From: Cavia porcellus
Lineage: Eukaryota; Chordata; Mammalia; Rodentia; Caviidae
Length of the DNA: 64,000 nucleotides
Assembly (NCBI RefSeq): GCF_034190915.1
Contig: NW_026947492.1
Span: 16,746,001 to 16,810,000 of the forward strand
Direction: 5' to 3'
The first letter of the stretch is position 1. Every line of letters starts with the position of its first letter. A program made the position numbers and the translations under genes. Under the pieces are notes generated by a model. That model was not told the origin of the DNA and ran no database searches. It saw nothing but the letters and a program-made list of their open reading frames with translations. Of the stretch, positions 61,428-64,000 are shown in pieces.

Positions 61428-61450
61428 TCTGGAATTTCTATGAAGGAAAG
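61428..61450 (-). promoter_or_regulatory. 3' splice acceptor before the OR8 pseudogene ATG
   Basis: The minus strand reads 'gaaattccag' then AAGTAAATGG, with AG at 61429-61430, seven bases before the ATG at 61422. It is nearly identical to the acceptor at 47.2 kb. Confidence 0.5.
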
Positions 61451-62699
61451 TAAGACAGTTTTGTTAAGGGTATTTTCTGTTTCAACAATGAAGTAGCAAA
61501 CAAAATTCTAGGTTTTCACACTTGTGTATTGTTTCCATGCTGCTCTTTATTTATGTTATGTCAATGAACTTGACATCCCAAATGCTTGAGACTTGCAAGT
61601 AAACACCTCTGTTTTCTGGTGTGCTGTAAGTGTGGTAATTAGTATTCAGTTCATGAATATTCAAAAATATTCTGAACTTTTATTTTGTGTTTTAATGTGC
61701 AATACCCAATTGATTATCATTCTTTTTATTAATGTTTCCTTATGTAAGAAAATTGATGTAAAATTACATATAATTATACAAAGAGATTCACTAGGCTTAC
61801 AGAATCAGTAGCAGAAGGGCACAAAATTACAATCTTCCCATAGGAGAGACTGATGTTCTAGTAGAATCAAAATGTTGTAGTCCGGGAAGCTCCCTGGAGT
61901 CATCTGTGAGAGCTTCTGTTGGAAGGCTGAAGAAAGGAGACAAAGGTCAAGAGGCAGCACCAAAGATTGGAGCACTTCCAAAGAAGGAGGGGCAGTTCTT
62001 TTCATTTTCTTTCTGTCCAGCATGCAAAACTAATTTTCGGTACCCCCCACAGCACGGGTGTGTCTTTCCCACTTAGTTTTCTGGCCTACATGTCAAGGGT
62101 TGATAGACACAACTCAGACCTTTTTAGTCTGCTGGGTATTTCACACTAAAGTTAACATATCACAATTACAATCGCCCCCTCAAAACATGCACAAGATGTT
62201 TTAAAATAAAATAGCAGCAGCATCCAAAGCTTCCCATAGTCATTGCCACAGTGATTATAAATTAAACATTTTCCACAATGATACTGAATAACACAAGATG
62301 TAAACTTCCTGACTTCCATTCAGTAGTACATAGAGGGGCTGGCTAAGTCTGTCAGGCATCAAAATGTAATGAAAAGCAAACATATTGTAGAGCTATAGCT
62401 AATTTTTTTCATTTATTGATGAATGACATTTTCTTATGTAGTCAAAATCTGAAATATTTATGAGGACTACCTAAGCTAACATTAAGCATGTGGTATAATT
62501 GAAGATCAGCAGATAAACACAACTTGATTTCTACACATTTGTAATGAAAAATAATCATTTAGTGGTAACATGGATAAATGAAATGGTTAATAATAAATAA
62601 AAGAATTAATCAGAAATTGGATGCATATAAGAAATAGATACCTCACACTAGAAGTACAAATTGTCAATCATTACATGATGGTATGTTCAAAAAATGCAA
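61451..62699. other. Intergenic, one GC-richer patch unexplained
   Basis: 61860-62110 is richer in G and C than its flanks. Its minus-strand frame (61805-62023) matches no family I know. The rest is AT-rich. Confidence 0.35.
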
Positions 62700-63295
62700 A
62701 TTGTTTTTTACTTTTTTATTTAAAAGGAAAAAAATAGGAAAAAAACAAAAACACAGCGTACAAGGGTACAAGTAATACAGAATTACAAAAAAAGGTAAGA
62801 ATTCACTAGTTAATAACATATTGTCATCTTAGAAATAGTTGTTGAAGTTACAGAATTAAAGCATACAAAGTCAACATTCAAACAGTGAGACTGAAAACAG
62901 TTGTGTTCAATGATCCAACAAAAACTCAGTAATATGGTCATCTATCTTAACACACCTAAACACATTTGCAGGTGTATTCTTTAGAGCACTTTTTTTTTCT
63001 CTCTTTTTTACAACAAAATTTACATAATTTGGATTTTATTACTCCCATAGTTCTTATTACTTTTTTGGGAAGAGAATAAAACCAAATATGACAAAACAAA
63101 GCAGTCAGTCAAAACAAAGAATTGACATAGCACATGATGTACAAACAGAGTACAAGGTTATCAACGATGGTTACCATAATGCCTCTTGCTTCCTTAAAAA
63201 GAATTGACTATATCATTAGGTATAATAAAATTGAACAAAACAGTACAGAACAAGACCAATAAAACCTAAAATTAAAGCAGCAAAGATTCTGAGGA
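62700..63295 (-). repeat. LINE-1 3' UTR, lineage-specific family, antisense
   Basis: The inverted copy of the tail at 2.9-3.8 kb. The T-rich block near 62703-62720 is the reversed A-tail. 'caatgatccaacaaaaactc' and 'aagaattgactatatcatta' are reverse complements of the shared blocks. Confidence 0.85.
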
Positions 63296-63765
63296 AAAAA
63301 AGAAAAAAATCTTCTACACTATTGATGGGAATGTAATCTATTACAATCAGTATGGAAATAAGGAATTTCTTCAGAAAACTAAACAAGACATTCTATTTGA
63401 CCCATTTCCAATATATTACAGTGGTACAAGCTTAGACATGCTCATAGCAGCACAATTAATATAATCTAAATCTTGAAAGCAGTTTTTATATGCATGAAAG
63501 ATGAATAAAGAAAATGTGGCATTTATACATAATGGTATACTACTGAGCAATAGCAAACAATGCTGCTATGCCAAAATCAAGTCATTTGCAGGAAAATGAA
63601 TACATTTTGAGACCATAAGTTAAGAAAATAATTCATTCATACAAGCTTAATTATAGCATGGTGTCTCTTGTATAATAAATTCAAAATGTAAATAAAGAGC
63701 AAAACTGAATTTAGATAGTAAAAAGTGGGAGAGTAGCTATTTCTCAATAGAAAGTGAATCAAGAG
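63296..63765 (+). repeat. L1 ORF2 C-terminal fragment, sense
   Basis: 'actattgatgggaatgtaat', 'gctcatagcagcacaattaa', 'tggtatactactgagcaata' and 'ttttgagaccataagttaag' match the L1 ORF2 end in sense orientation. It lies head-on against the inverted 3' UTR. Confidence 0.8.
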
Positions 63766-64000
63766 ATGCAAGGAGGAGGAGAGGGGAGAGAAATGGTATA
63801 AAGAAATGAATTAAGATGTGTTATACAAAGGTATCAGCTCCACACAAGGAACATAAGCATTGTGTTTTGCAAACATGAGCTGATTAACAAGATAAATGCA
63901 TGACATCACTCTTAAGATGAAAAACATTGTTGAATGGTATTAAAATCCCTTATACAAGTAATGGAATCCATTGATGATAAGTCACATGACTCAGCACTGT
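63766..64000. other. Window end, nothing recognised
   Basis: A short GA-rich patch at about 63767-63792, then AT-rich sequence. Confidence 0.4.

Overview
This window is mammalian nuclear DNA from a rodent outside the mouse/rat family, or a close relative. It holds a stretch of an olfactory receptor (OR) gene cluster set in AT-rich, repeat-dense intergenic DNA. The rodent assignment rests on tRNA-Ala-derived ID-type SINEs on both strands (5.2, 11.5, 12.0, 22.7, 31.1, 38.5, 38.8, 42.0, 48.5 and 50.0 kb), on 7SL-derived B1 SINEs with an internal tandem duplication (32.5, 42.7, 44.4 kb), and on several copies of one LINE-1 family with an unusual long AT-rich 3' UTR. The exact species cannot be fixed from sequence reading alone.

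Eight OR loci are visible and all lie on the minus strand. From left to right they are: an OR10D-like pseudogene (6.3-7.2 kb); a 3'-truncated OR8G-like pseudogene (13.9-14.55 kb); one intact OR8G-like gene of 311 codons (29.85-30.79 kb); a short OR8 relic (39.86-40.1 kb); a decayed OR8 pseudogene (40.8-41.6 kb); a nearly intact OR8 pseudogene with one stop codon (46.3-47.2 kb); and two further OR8 pseudogenes (56.3-57.1 and 60.5-61.4 kb). OR10D beside OR8 genes is the arrangement known from the OR cluster on human 11q24, so this is probably the orthologous cluster. Four family-8 copies keep a 3' splice acceptor 6-17 bases before the start codon, the usual OR layout of non-coding 5' exon(s) followed by a one-exon coding region.

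The right third (about 43-60 kb) looks like tandem segmental duplication. The 46.3 and 56.3 kb ORs share similar flanks, including remnants of the same ancient L1 fragment just upstream of the OR. A younger L1 tail (52.6-53.6 kb) lies between the two units.

The rest is repeats: L1 at 1-3.8 kb (5'-truncated, dead ORF2) and 9.0-10.8 kb, and older L1 pieces at 4.7, 15.9, 23.6, 26.2, 27.2, 47.6, 57.4, 62.7 and 63.3 kb; a probable solo LTR with a 5-bp target duplication at 16.75-17.91 kb; a GC-richer LTR- or promoter-like block with a ZNF143/THAP11-type motif at 19.6-20.6 kb; and many microsatellites. No prokaryotic-type system, CRISPR array, or intact non-OR gene is seen. The only plausible functional protein product is the OR at 29.85-30.79 kb, an odorant-sensing GPCR of olfactory sensory neurons.
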